From positions 1 through 64,000 of the forward strand of contig CBDBZN010000020.1 of the NCBI GenBank assembly GCA_965213575.1: a stretch of 64,000 nt of DNA. Reading direction: 5' to 3'. Shown here piece by piece: positions 1 through 8,282 of the stretch. The stretch's first letter is position 1. The number at the start of each line of letters is the position of its first letter. The DNA comes from JAUHXS01 sp965213575 (GTDB taxonomy: Bacteria > Bacteroidota > Bacteroidia > Chitinophagales > JAUHXS01). Position numbers and translations under genes: made by a program. The notes beneath the pieces are model-generated. The model had not been told where the DNA came from. It ran no database searches and saw nothing but the letters and a program-made list of their open reading frames with translations.

Positions 1-1
1 T

Positions 2-574
2 TCATTACATCCCGATTTTATGGGATTTATATTTTATAAACTATCTGCGAGAAATGCTACGCTTCCAGAGCTTAAAGGTTTTATACAAAATTTTTCCAAA
101 TCTATACAAAAAACAGGTGTATTCGTAAATGAACATCAGCCAGAAATTAATAAATTAATTATTTTACTGGATTTACAATATGTACAACTACATGGTAATG
201 AAAATATAGATTATTGTAAAAAACTAAAGAGCCAAACAAATGCAGGAATTATAAAAGCATTTAGAATAGATACAGACTTTGATTTTAATACAATTATAGC
301 TTATGAAGGCATCTGTGATTATTTTTTATTTGACACTAATTCAATAAACTATGGAGGGTCAGGCCGGAAATTTGATTGGGATAAACTAACGGAATATAAA
401 GGTAACTTGCCGTTTTTTTTAAGTGGCGGAATTAATGAAAATGATGCTGAAATAATTAAACAGCTGCAACATGACAAATTGATCGGAATAGATATAAACA
501 GTGGTTTTGAAACAGCACCGGGTGTAAAAAATATTCCTCTTTTAAACAAATTCTTTAAAGAAATAAGACAATGA
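2..574 (+). CDS. trpF: Phosphoribosylanthranilate isomerase (TrpF), 5' end outside window
   Basis: Converts N-(5-phosphoribosyl)anthranilate to CdRP in tryptophan synthesis. The reading frame is open to the left edge: the codons before the first ATG (position 20) read SLHPDF and join MGFIFY, the usual TrpF motif after the first beta strand, so the real start lies upstream of the window and about 20 residues are missing. The C-terminal half has the phosphate-binding loops FFLSGGINENDA and GIDINSGFE. The stop overlaps trpB by four bases (ATGA), so the two are probably translationally coupled. The rest of the trp operon is expected to the left. Confidence 0.95.
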   Translation, partial: SLHPDFMGFIFYKLSARNATLPELKGFIQNFSKSIQKTGVFVNEHQPEINKLIILLDLQYVQLHGNENIDYCKKLKSQTNAGIIKAFRIDTDFDFNTIIAYEGICDYFLFDTNSINYGGSGRKFDWDKLTEYKGNLPFFLSGGINENDAEIIKQLQHDKLIGIDINSGFETAPGVKNIPLLNKFFKEIRQ

Positions 575-1752
575 AATATTCTCCAACTAAGGAAGGGTTT
601 TATGGTGAGTTTGGCGGTGCTTTTATACCTGAAATGCTCTATGCGAATGTACAAGAAATAAAGCGTAGTTATTTAAAACTAGCTAAGGAACCTGCTTTTA
701 GAAAAGAGTTTAAAAAATTATTAAATGATTATGTAGGCCGGCCTACTCCATTATATCTTGCAGAAAGGCTGTCTAAAAAGTACTGCTCTAAAATTTACTT
801 AAAAAGAGAAGATCTTTGCCATACCGGTGCACACAAGATCAATAATACGATCGGACAAATTATGCTGGCAAAACGATTAGGAAAAAAAAGAATCATTGCA
901 GAAACCGGTGCAGGACAACATGGTGTTGCAACCGCTACAGTATGCGCCCTTAAAGGATTACAATGCATTATATATATGGGTGAGCTGGATATTGAACGCC
1001 AAGCGCCTAATGTGAGCCGCATGAAAATACTCGGGGCAGAAGTCAGGCCGGCAAAATCAGGAAGTAAAACACTAAAAGACGCCACTAATGAAGCCATCAG
1101 AGATTGGATAAATAATCCAAAAGATACATTTTACATTATCGGTTCCGTAGTTGGCCCACACCCCTACCCGGATATGGTTACAAAATTTCAAGCTATTATC
1201 AGCCAAGAAATAAAAGATCAATTAATGAAAAAAGAGAAGGCTTCAGCACCCGATATCATAATTGCTTGTGTAGGAGGAGGCAGTAATGCCGCAGGTGCAT
1301 TTTATCATTTTTTAAATGATAAAAAAGTAAAACTTCTTATTGCTGAGGCAGCGGGAGAAGGCATTGAAACCGGTAAATCCGCAGCTACCAGTTTTATAGG
1401 GACTCCAGGCATTATACATGGTAGCAAAACATTGTTGATGCAAGATAAAGATGGCCAAATTACAGAACCTCATTCTATATCTGCCGGATTAGATTATCCG
1501 GGAATAGGGCCGTTACCGGCTCATTTAATTACGGCCGGGCGTGCTAAAAGCTATGCCATTACAGATAAAGAATCATTAGACGCCGGATTACAACTCTGCC
1601 GGTTAGAAGGTATCATTCCCGCCTTGGAATCTGCCCATGCATTAGCAATTTTAGACAAAATAAAACATAAAAAAAATCAAGTAATAGTAGTTAACCTATC
1701 CGGACGAGGTGATAAAGACCTCGATACCTACATTAAATACTTTAATTTTTGA
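571..1752 (+). CDS. trpB: Tryptophan synthase beta subunit
   Basis: Joins indole and serine to make tryptophan, using PLP in the TrpAB complex. At 393 residues it has the family's usual length. The PLP lysine is K89 in HTGAHKINNT, and the phosphate-binding loop is VGGGSNAAG near residue 235. The beta-type signature GAGQHGVATA is present. The ATG overlaps the trpF stop. trpA follows after a short gap, giving the order F-B-A common in Bacteroidota. Confidence 0.97.
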   Translation: MKYSPTKEGFYGEFGGAFIPEMLYANVQEIKRSYLKLAKEPAFRKEFKKLLNDYVGRPTPLYLAERLSKKYCSKIYLKREDLCHTGAHKINNTIGQIMLAKRLGKKRIIAETGAGQHGVATATVCALKGLQCIIYMGELDIERQAPNVSRMKILGAEVRPAKSGSKTLKDATNEAIRDWINNPKDTFYIIGSVVGPHPYPDMVTKFQAIISQEIKDQLMKKEKASAPDIIIACVGGGSNAAGAFYHFLNDKKVKLLIAEAAGEGIETGKSAATSFIGTPGIIHGSKTLLMQDKDGQITEPHSISAGLDYPGIGPLPAHLITAGRAKSYAITDKESLDAGLQLCRLEGIIPALESAHALAILDKIKHKKNQVIVVNLSGRGDKDLDTYIKYFNF

Positions 1753-1774
1753 CGGTGAGCAAACAAAATTATTT

Positions 1775-2545
1775 ATGAGAAAATTGTTTACACAAACAAA
1801 GAAGCCACTTTTAAATATTTATTTTACAGCGGGCTATCCTTCTTTAAATGATACTGGAAAAATAATTTTAGCATTACAAGCAGCGGGTGTAGACTGCATT
1901 GAAATTGGAATGCCTTATTCAGACCCTTTAGCAGATGGTGAAACAATCCAAAAAAGCAGTTCCATCGCCTTAAAAAATGGCATGACGCTAGATTTGTTAT
2001 TTAACCAGCTTATTGAAATCAAAGATCAGGTAGATATTCCTTTAATTTTTATGGGATATCTGAATCAATGGCTTCAATACGGTGAGGAAAAATTTTGTAA
2101 AAAATTAATTGCCTCGGGTATTACTACCGTGATCATTCCTGATCTGCCACTTAGTATCTATAAAAAAGAATATCAAAGCTTATTAAAAAAATACGGCCTC
2201 ACCATCTCTTTTCTTATAACGCCGCAAACTGCAGAAAAACGTATAAAAAAAGCAGCAGCTTTAAGTTCTGCTTTTTTATATATTGTTTCTCAATCAAGTA
2301 TAACCGGTACTCATTCTGTAACCTCTCCCGAACAACAACAATATTTTAAAAGAATAAAGAATATGAATTTAAACATACCGTCAATGATCGGTTTTGGCAT
2401 AAATAGTTCTCAAGCCTTTTTAGAAGCTAATAAATACGCAGATGGAGCAATTATAGGTAGTGGTTTTATTAAAGCTTTAGATAAAAATAATTTAGAAGGA
2501 TCTATTCAAAAATATGTTAAGTCAATTTTAAAAAATAATCCATGA
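1775..2545 (+). CDS. trpA: Tryptophan synthase alpha subunit
   Basis: Cleaves indole-3-glycerol phosphate and passes indole to TrpB. I chose the ATG at 1775 (256 residues, MRKLFTQ...). A longer frame from 1709 would overlap trpB by 44 bases and adds a non-homologous 22-residue leader. Catalytic acids are visible in DCIEIGMPYSDPLADG, with further family motifs IPDLPL and VSQSSITGTH. The C-terminal phosphate site is FGINSSQAF...GAIIGS. The stop overlaps the DAHP synthase start (ATGA). Confidence 0.95.
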   Translation: MRKLFTQTKKPLLNIYFTAGYPSLNDTGKIILALQAAGVDCIEIGMPYSDPLADGETIQKSSSIALKNGMTLDLLFNQLIEIKDQVDIPLIFMGYLNQWLQYGEEKFCKKLIASGITTVIIPDLPLSIYKKEYQSLLKKYGLTISFLITPQTAEKRIKKAAALSSAFLYIVSQSSITGTHSVTSPEQQQYFKRIKNMNLNIPSMIGFGINSSQAFLEANKYADGAIIGSGFIKALDKNNLEGSIQKYVKSILKNNP

Positions 2546-3558
2546 TCATTCAATTAGAAAGAAATATTCTTGCTCAGCAATTAGAGGCTATAAAAGCTGA
2601 AGTAAGCGTTTTACATTTTAATCCCAATGAAGTCACGACTCAATGTGGCAAGTATTTAGTGTGTATCGGCACCGGAGAGCTGGATCCTCGGCGATTGGGA
2701 GCAATGGACGGCGTAAGGGATATTCATCGGATTAGTGATGATTATAAATTAGTTTCTTCCAAATGGAAAGTAGGAAAAACTTGTATCGACTTAGGAGATG
2801 ATGTCTTGATCGGAAATGGGCATTTTCAAATTATGGCAGGGCCATGTTCCATTGAAAATGAAGCCCAAATAGAAACTACGGTGAAGCATTTAGTTGCTAA
2901 TAATATAAAAATTATGCGTGGCGGAGTTTTTAAGCCTAGAAGTTCTCCTTACAGCTTTCAAGGATTAGGTATTGAAGGACTGAAATTATTTTATAAACAC
3001 TGCAAAGAAAACGGATTAAAGATCATAACAGAAGTCATGGAAGTTCATCAGATTGAAAAAATGCACGATTATGTGGATATTTTTCAGGTAGGCGCTAGAA
3101 ATAGCCAGAATTTTAATCTTTTAGCAGAGTTGGGCAAAGTAGATAAAGCTATTTTATTAAAAAGAGGAATATCAGGCACGCTAGATGAGCTTTTACATTC
3201 TTCTGAATATATTTTCTCCAGCGGAAATGAGCGCATCATGCTTTGCGAGCGTGGGATAAGGTCGTATGAAAAGGCCTATAGAAATATAATGGATATTAAT
3301 GCAATAGCTAACTTAAGAGGTCGAACTCATTTACCCATTATCGCAGATCCTTCTCATGCGGTAGGTATTAGAAAACATGTAGCTGCTGTAGCGTTAGCAT
3401 GTGTTATGGCCGGTGCAGACGGTATTATTATGGAAGTACATGAAACACCTGAAAAAGCTTATAGCGATGGACAGCAAACGCTCAGTCATAGGCAGGCACA
3501 AAAAGCTTATGCCAGTCTTAGAGCTACCAGAGATCATTATCTTAAATGGGGAATATAA
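2542..3558 (+). CDS. aroF: 3-deoxy-7-phosphoheptulonate (DAHP) synthase, type I beta with N-terminal regulatory domain
   Basis: Condenses PEP and erythrose-4-phosphate, the first step of the shikimate pathway. At 338 residues it matches the Thermotoga-like class: about 85 N-terminal residues resemble the ferredoxin-like domain that binds aromatic amino acids in that class, followed by the TIM barrel. Barrel motifs are MAGPCSIENE (metal cysteine), KPRSSPYSFQGLG, ADPSHAVG and MEVHETPEKAYSDGQQTL. It overlaps trpA by four bases, so the entry enzyme of aromatic synthesis is made with the tryptophan genes. Feedback control by Tyr or Phe is inferred from the domain, not seen. Confidence 0.93.
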   Translation: MIIQLERNILAQQLEAIKAEVSVLHFNPNEVTTQCGKYLVCIGTGELDPRRLGAMDGVRDIHRISDDYKLVSSKWKVGKTCIDLGDDVLIGNGHFQIMAGPCSIENEAQIETTVKHLVANNIKIMRGGVFKPRSSPYSFQGLGIEGLKLFYKHCKENGLKIITEVMEVHQIEKMHDYVDIFQVGARNSQNFNLLAELGKVDKAILLKRGISGTLDELLHSSEYIFSSGNERIMLCERGIRSYEKAYRNIMDINAIANLRGRTHLPIIADPSHAVGIRKHVAAVALACVMAGADGIIMEVHETPEKAYSDGQQTLSHRQAQKAYASLRATRDHYLKWGI

Positions 3559-3567
3559 ATAAAATTG

Positions 3568-3987
3568 TTACAACATTGCTTGCACTTTTTCTAAAAGCGC
3601 TTTATCTGTCTTTAATGCGACCAGGATTTCTTCATAACGAGCTATTTCCAATCCATGAGCTTTTATCATTTTTATGGATTCCCGTTCAGCGGTAGCCTGA
3701 ATAGTCAATACTTCTATGCTAGTTTGTTGAAAATTATCAAATTCTTGATCTGAAGCATCTACTGTACCGGAAGCATCTTGAAGAGATTGAGCGAGTATAT
3801 TATATCGTTCAAAAGAAAGGCCACTTTTTTCAATTTCTAATTTAATTTTTTCTTGAGTGTCGTCATATATTTCATTTACACTTTCCAGTGCATAAATAAA
3901 TTTTATGAGTTCACCATCTGTGTAAGTTTGAGCAAATACGGTAAATCCCCAAAAACAGGTACTGATTAAAAAAAATAAATTCCTCAT
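3568..3987 (-). CDS. Exported DUF4168-like protein
   Basis: A 139-residue protein with an N-terminal signal peptide (hydrophobic segment ending FWGFTVFAQ, likely cleavage after residue 19). The rest is helical and has two related motifs, IEKSGLSFERYNILAQ and KMIKAHGLEIARYEEIL, the paired pattern typical of DUF4168. The function of that family is unknown. The gene converges on aroF with only nine bases between them. No lipobox or membrane segment is seen beyond the signal, so a periplasmic location is inferred. Confidence 0.65.
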   Translation of the reverse strand: MRNLFFLISTCFWGFTVFAQTYTDGELIKFIYALESVNEIYDDTQEKIKLEIEKSGLSFERYNILAQSLQDASGTVDASDQEFDNFQQTSIEVLTIQATAERESIKMIKAHGLEIARYEEILVALKTDKALLEKVQAML

Positions 3988-4100
3988 AAGCGTTTAAAAT
4001 ATTTGCATAAGGATACGTCCATCAAAGGAAAGGGTTGCTGATCCAGAAGAAAAGTTATACACACTCATTTAACAAAGCCGGCACAGTGTACTTTTAGCCA

Positions 4101-4769
4101 TTATAAATTTCTTGTTCCAAAAATTGCACTCCCCACTCTTATCATGGTACTTCCTTCTTCTACAGCAATTTTATAATCATTAGACATGCCTATGGATAAT
4201 TCTTTAAAATCAGTTTGTTCCGAATATTCATTTTTAATTTGTTTGTATAAATACGCTATTTTTCGAAATTCACTTCTAACTACCTCTTCATCATTTGTAT
4301 TAGTTGCCATACCCATTAATCCGATGATTTTAACATGAGACAAATTCTCTAATGTTTTTGTTTGGAAAAGTGAGCTGGCCTCCTCTTCTGAAAATCCAAA
4401 TTTAGTGTCTTCCTTAGCTATATGCACTTGAAGCAAGCAATTTATAATTCTCTCAGATTTTTGTCCTTGCTTATTTATTTCTTTTAAAAGCTTCAAACTA
4501 TCAACTCCATGAATCAAAGCTACGAATGGAGCAATATACTTTACCTTATTTCTTTGAAGATGTCCAATCATATGCCATACAATATCTTTCGGCAATGCCT
4601 CATACTTATCAACCAACTCTTGTACTTTATTTTCTCCAAAGATTTTTTGTCCTGTCTTATAAACCTCTAAAATATCTTCCATTGGCTTTGTTTTAGAAAC
4701 AGCCACTAATTGCACATGATGAGCATCAGCATATTTTTTTAAAGACGACAAAACTTTCAAATCGGGCAT
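4101..4769 (-). CDS. YggS/PROSC family pyridoxal-phosphate homeostasis protein
   Basis: Single-domain PLP-binding TIM-barrel protein of the YggS/PLPBP family, which buffers cellular PLP and has no firmly assigned catalytic reaction. The PLP lysine is K26 in VAVSKTKP. Other family motifs are FGENKVQEL, WHMIGHLQRNKVKY, and the C-terminal LSIGMSNDYKIAVEEGSTMIRVG (shown here in parts: LSIGMSNDY, then EEGSTMIRVG). Length 222 is normal. It is divergent from the DUF4296 lipoprotein gene, with 40 bases between the starts. Confidence 0.93.
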   Translation of the reverse strand: MPDLKVLSSLKKYADAHHVQLVAVSKTKPMEDILEVYKTGQKIFGENKVQELVDKYEALPKDIVWHMIGHLQRNKVKYIAPFVALIHGVDSLKLLKEINKQGQKSERIINCLLQVHIAKEDTKFGFSEEEASSLFQTKTLENLSHVKIIGLMGMATNTNDEEVVRSEFRKIAYLYKQIKNEYSEQTDFKELSIGMSNDYKIAVEEGSTMIRVGSAIFGTRNL

Positions 4770-4809
4770 AAATTATGTTTTAAGTATCTTTACGGCAATA
4801 ATTTCAAAT

Positions 4810-5160
4810 ATGCATAAATTATTCATTCTATCCTTTATTTTTTTAATTTTCAGTTGTCATGAACCTCTTGAAAAAGAAGTACAGAAAGAAAACTTCCTTT
4901 CCAAAGAAAAAATGGCCGCTGTATTATCAGATATTTTCTTACTTGATGAAACCATTCAGAAAAGTGACACCATAGATTCTTTAAAGATATTGATCAGTCA
5001 AAAATATCTCAAGATCTTTGACATACATAAAGTTACCAAAGAAGATTTTATGAAGAGCCACAATTATTACGTAAGGTTTCCGGGAGAAATGGAAACTATT
5101 TACACAGAAGCGATTAATAATTTAAGTAAAATAGAAAGTGAACTTAAAGCTAAAGAATAA
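4810..5160 (+). CDS. DUF4296 domain lipoprotein
   Basis: A 116-residue protein with a short lipoprotein signal (hydrophobic run ending FLIFSCHE, lipobox cysteine C16). Then comes the DUF4296 pattern: KMAAVLSDIFLLDETIQ followed by a second helix pair around HKVTKEDFMKSHNYYVRFP. DUF4296 proteins are conserved lipoproteins of Bacteroidota with unknown function, often located next to YggS-type genes, as here. It probably sits on the periplasmic side of the envelope. Confidence 0.85.
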   Translation: MHKLFILSFIFLIFSCHEPLEKEVQKENFLSKEKMAAVLSDIFLLDETIQKSDTIDSLKILISQKYLKIFDIHKVTKEDFMKSHNYYVRFPGEMETIYTEAINNLSKIESELKAKE

Positions 5161-5178
5161 AGTGTTAGCCATTATTTG

Positions 5179-5186
5179 TAAATTTG
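5179..5186 (+). promoter_or_regulatory. Candidate -7 box upstream of scoA
   Basis: TAAATTTG matches the Bacteroidota -7 consensus TAnnTTTG exactly and lies 41 bases before the scoA ATG. I see no good -33 element at the expected 19-base spacing, so this is only a candidate. Confidence 0.35.
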
Positions 5187-5227
5187 TAAGAACGTAACCC
5201 AAATAAGTCTGGATTAAATAGTACTAT

Positions 5228-5926
5228 ATGAATAAGATTGTTAAAAATGCTGCTGAAGCTGTTAAAGATATTAAAGATGGGGCAACTATTATGTTTGGCG
5301 GATTTGGCCTATGTGGCATTCCGGAAAATTGCATTACCGCTATAGTTGAAAAAAATGTAAGAAATATCACTGCTATTTCTAATAATTGTGGCGTAGATGA
5401 TTTTGGTTTAGGATTATTATTACAAACCAAACAAATAAAAAAGATGATATCTTCTTACGTAGGAGAAAATGCTGAATTTGAAAGGCAATTACTTGCAGGA
5501 GAACTAGAAGTTGAACTTAATCCGCAAGGAACCTTAGCAGAAAGAATAAGAGCGGCAGGCGCAGGCATTCCGGCATTTTATACATTGACGGGCGTAGGGA
5601 CAGAAGTAGCTGAAGGAAAACCTACTAAAACTTTTAAGGATAATGAATATATTATGGAAGAGGCACTACACGCAGATTTTGCTATTGTTAAAGCTTGGAA
5701 AGGAGATGAAAATGGCAATTTGATCTTTAAAGCTACCGCAAGAAACTTTAACCCAATCATGGCTACAGCGGGCAAAATAACTATTGCTGAAGTAGAAGAA
5801 TTGGTACCTGCCGGAAAACTCGATCCTAATCACATACATACACCGGGCGTTTTTATACAAAGAATCTTCAAGGGAACTAATTACGAGAAGAGAATAGAAC
5901 AAAGAACAGTATCGCCTAAAAATTAA
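5228..5926 (+). CDS. scoA: 3-oxoacid CoA-transferase subunit A
   Basis: Alpha subunit of a succinyl-CoA:3-ketoacid CoA-transferase (SCOT-type), which activates acetoacetate or related 3-oxoacids. The N terminus carries GATIMFGGFGLCGIPEN, the CoA-transferase family I signature. Further conserved blocks are GLGLLL, MISSYVGEN and FNPIMATAGKITIAEVEEL. Length 232 is typical. It is followed six bases later by the beta subunit, forming a two-gene operon. The exact acid substrate cannot be read from sequence. Confidence 0.93.
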   Translation: MNKIVKNAAEAVKDIKDGATIMFGGFGLCGIPENCITAIVEKNVRNITAISNNCGVDDFGLGLLLQTKQIKKMISSYVGENAEFERQLLAGELEVELNPQGTLAERIRAAGAGIPAFYTLTGVGTEVAEGKPTKTFKDNEYIMEEALHADFAIVKAWKGDENGNLIFKATARNFNPIMATAGKITIAEVEELVPAGKLDPNHIHTPGVFIQRIFKGTNYEKRIEQRTVSPKN

Positions 5927-5932
5927 TTTATT

Positions 5933-6589
5933 ATGGCTTTAGATAAACATGGCATCGCTAAGCGAATTGCTCAAGAATTAAAGGACGGATTTTATGTAAA
6001 TCTGGGAATTGGCATTCCAACACTTGTTTCAAATTATATCCCACAAGGTATAAATATCACTTTACAATCAGAAAATGGCTTACTTGGAATGGGGCCATTT
6101 CCTTATGAAGGAGAAGAAGATGCAGACTTAATTAATGCAGGTAAACAAACCGTAACAGTTTTACCGGGAGGAAGTTTTTTCGACTCCTCTACCAGTTTTG
6201 CAATGGTGAGAGGTGGGCATATTGACTTAACTATTCTTGGAGCAATGGAAGTATCAGAAACCGGAGATATTGCCAACTGGAAAATTCCCGGTAAAATGGT
6301 AAAAGGAATGGGCGGAGCCATGGATTTAGTAGCGGGAGCTAAAAAAATTATAGTAGCGATGACCCATGCCAACAAAGCTGGAGAGTCGAAGCTTTTAAAA
6401 TCTTGCAGCCTACCTTTAACCGGATTAAAATGTGTAGATAGAATTGTCAGCGACTTAGCAGTTATTGATATTACTCCGAAAGGATTTAAGCTCATTGAAA
6501 GAGCTCCGGGCGTGAGCATAGAAGAAATCAAATCTAAAACAGAAGGCAATTTAATTATAGAGGGAAACATCCCGGAGATGAAGATTTAA
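5933..6589 (+). CDS. scoB: 3-oxoacid CoA-transferase subunit B
   Basis: Beta subunit of the CoA-transferase. It carries the catalytic glutamate E47 in the signature LQSENGLLGMG, which forms the glutamyl-CoA thioester. YVNLGIGIPT near the N terminus and GGAMDLVAGAKKIIVAMTH are also conserved. Length 218 is normal. It partners with the subunit A gene six bases upstream. A large antisense frame inside it (6103-6570) is a coding-bias shadow. Confidence 0.94.
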   Translation: MALDKHGIAKRIAQELKDGFYVNLGIGIPTLVSNYIPQGINITLQSENGLLGMGPFPYEGEEDADLINAGKQTVTVLPGGSFFDSSTSFAMVRGGHIDLTILGAMEVSETGDIANWKIPGKMVKGMGGAMDLVAGAKKIIVAMTHANKAGESKLLKSCSLPLTGLKCVDRIVSDLAVIDITPKGFKLIERAPGVSIEEIKSKTEGNLIIEGNIPEMKI

Positions 6590-6613
6590 AAGCCAATAGC
6601 AGCTTTAGTGAGA

Positions 6614-7459
6614 ATGGAATATGTGAATTATAATGGTCAACTACTGCGCGCGGATCAGCCTGTTTTAAAGGCTAACAACCGGGCTTTTAAATATGGTGAT
6701 GGCTTATTTGAATCCATCAGAATGTGTGACGGCAAGCTGCCTTTTCTTAAAGACCACATCGTAAGGTTGCAAAGTGGCATGCATCTCCTCAAAATGAATA
6801 TTCCCCAGAACTATTCTACAAATTATTTTGAGAAAGAAATTTTAGAACTGGCGAGTAGAAGCGATATCACTTCTAACGCGCGGATAAGATTGACTGTTTT
6901 CAGGAAAGAAGGAGGGCTCTACAGCCCTGCTAATAATGATGTCGAGTTTTTAATCGAGATAAACCCATTAGCATCTTCTCAATATATTATCAATGAGCGA
7001 GGACTCAATATTGATGTATTTTACGAAGTAACCAAAACAGTTGACAAAACTGCCATTTTAAAAACATGCAACGCCTTACCCTATGTTTTGGCTGCTCTTT
7101 ATAGGCAAAAACAAGGACTAGATGAATGTATTATTTTGAATACGCATGGAAGAGTTTCAGACGCAATTTCTTCTAATATATTTATGGTTTATGATAACAA
7201 AATTATCACCCCTTTACTCTCTGAAAGTTGTATTAGAGGCATTATGCGAAATCACGTGCTCAAGCTAGCTAAAAGCTATGGCATAGTCACAGAGGAGGTT
7301 AGAATGATACCTGAAGATTTATTAATTGCAGAAGAAGTATTTTTAACTAATGCAATTATGGGCGTACAATGGGTTGAAAAATATCGAAACAAGACCTACA
7401 CTAATCAAGTTGCTTGCTCTTTGGTTGAAAAGGTGAATGAGTATATTCAGTCGTATTAG
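6614..7459 (+). CDS. Class IV PLP aminotransferase (branched-chain aminotransferase / aminodeoxychorismate lyase type)
   Basis: Fold-type IV PLP enzyme of 281 residues. I prefer the ATG at 6614 to the in-frame GTG at 6608. N-terminal motifs are NNRAFKYGDGLFESIR and FLKDHIVRL. The PLP lysine is in ILKTCNALPYVLAA, with ECIILNTHGRVSDAISSN as the cofactor phosphate and glutamate region. Family members transfer the amino group of branched-chain amino acids or cleave aminodeoxychorismate for folate. The sequence does not let me decide between ilvE-like and pabC-like roles. It starts 24 bases after scoB and may be cotranscribed. Confidence 0.85.
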   Translation: MEYVNYNGQLLRADQPVLKANNRAFKYGDGLFESIRMCDGKLPFLKDHIVRLQSGMHLLKMNIPQNYSTNYFEKEILELASRSDITSNARIRLTVFRKEGGLYSPANNDVEFLIEINPLASSQYIINERGLNIDVFYEVTKTVDKTAILKTCNALPYVLAALYRQKQGLDECIILNTHGRVSDAISSNIFMVYDNKIITPLLSESCIRGIMRNHVLKLAKSYGIVTEEVRMIPEDLLIAEEVFLTNAIMGVQWVEKYRNKTYTNQVACSLVEKVNEYIQSY

Positions 7460-7480
7460 GGGTTAAGTGTTATTCCGCCT

Positions 7481-7534
7481 GTCAAGGTGTTATCACCTGA
7501 CTCAATATAAATCATCAGGTGACAACACCTGATG
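7481..7534. repeat. REP-like hairpin pair upstream of the Fic gene
   Basis: Two inverted repeats in opposite sense. 7481-7501 is an imperfect GTCAAGGTG/CACCTGAC hairpin. 7513-7534 is a perfect 9-bp hairpin, CATCAGGTG-ACAA-CACCTGATG. The same two hairpin types recur at 8156-8249 and 8916-8961, around the RAYT gene, which is the arrangement of REP/BIME elements. Confidence 0.8.
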
Positions 7535-7595
7535 TGGCAGTTTTTCATAAATAACTCTATCATAAGAACGAACTTTGAGTTATATTTAAATAGCT

Positions 7596-8144
7596 ATGAA
7601 AAATATAGATAAAATCAGTCTTCAAAATGCATATCGGCTATTTAATTCAGGAGATATTGATCAGATAGAGCTCGGTACAACAGAAGGATTAAAAGCCATA
7701 CACCTTTATCTTTTTAAAGACCTTTATGATTTTGCCGATAAACTTAGAGAGCAAAATATATCTAAAGGTGGCTTTAGATTTGCCAATTCATTGTATCTCA
7801 AAGAAATTTTAGTCAAGATTGATCAAATGTCCGAGGGGAATTTTGAGGAGATCATCGCTAAATATGTCGAAATGAATATCGCTCATCCTTTTATGGAAGG
7901 AAATGGCAGAACAATGCGCATTTGGTTAGATATGATATTAAAAAATAGACTTCAAAGAGTTGTCAACTGGCAGTATGTAGATAAAACGCTTTATTTACAA
8001 GCCATGGAAAGAAGCCCTGTGAATGATTTAGAATTAAGAGTGTTATTGAAAGAAAACTTGACGACAGAGGTCGACGATAGGGAAATAATTTTCAAAGGTA
8101 TAGAGCAGTCTTATTATTATGAAGGATATGAAAAAGAGGATTAA
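7596..8144 (+). CDS. Fic-domain protein, class III (C-terminal inhibitory motif)
   Basis: Fic enzymes usually transfer AMP from ATP to a target side chain. This 182-residue protein has the complete core HPFMEGNGRTMR (H97 to R108), with catalytic histidine, Mg-binding acid and both phosphate-binding glycines and arginines. The flap before it reads GGFRFANSLYL (about 58-68). The C-terminal helix holds SYYYEG (S172 to G177), fitting the inhibitory consensus (S/T)xxxE(G/N) of class III Fic proteins such as NmFic, so it is predicted to be self-inhibited. No antitoxin gene is adjacent. REP-like hairpins lie on both sides, 62 bases before the start and 12 bases after the stop. The target is unknown. 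Confidence 0.9.
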   Translation: MKNIDKISLQNAYRLFNSGDIDQIELGTTEGLKAIHLYLFKDLYDFADKLREQNISKGGFRFANSLYLKEILVKIDQMSEGNFEEIIAKYVEMNIAHPFMEGNGRTMRIWLDMILKNRLQRVVNWQYVDKTLYLQAMERSPVNDLELRVLLKENLTTEVDDREIIFKGIEQSYYYEGYEKED

Positions 8145-8155
8145 AGATCAATAAA

Positions 8156-8249
8156 CATCAGGTGATAACACCTGATGCGGCATCTGTGCAAACGCCCTGT
8201 CAGGTGTTGTCACCTGACACAACAAACCACTAGGTAACAATATCTGATG
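8156..8249. repeat. REP-like hairpin cluster between fic and RAYT genes
   Basis: Three hairpins: a perfect CATCAGGTG-ATAA-CACCTGATG at 8156-8177, GTCAGGTGTTGTCACCTGAC at 8199-8218, and a decayed CATC-type copy at 8228-8249. The spacer before the second hairpin (TGCAAACGCCCT) recurs nearly unchanged before 8942. The cluster lies just past the 3' ends of both convergent genes and may also end transcription. Confidence 0.82.
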
Positions 8250-8282
8250 TGACATTTCAAACGACCTTCTCTTAGTAGCGAT

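Noticed and set aside
1709..1774. Upstream extension of trpA
   Set aside because: It overlaps the trpB C terminus by 44 bases and encodes 22 residues that do not fit TrpA; ATG 1775 gives the normal N terminus.
6103..6570. A 155-residue antisense frame within scoB
   Set aside because: It lies wholly inside a gene with a clear family match, has no motif of its own, and reflects codon bias of the sense strand.
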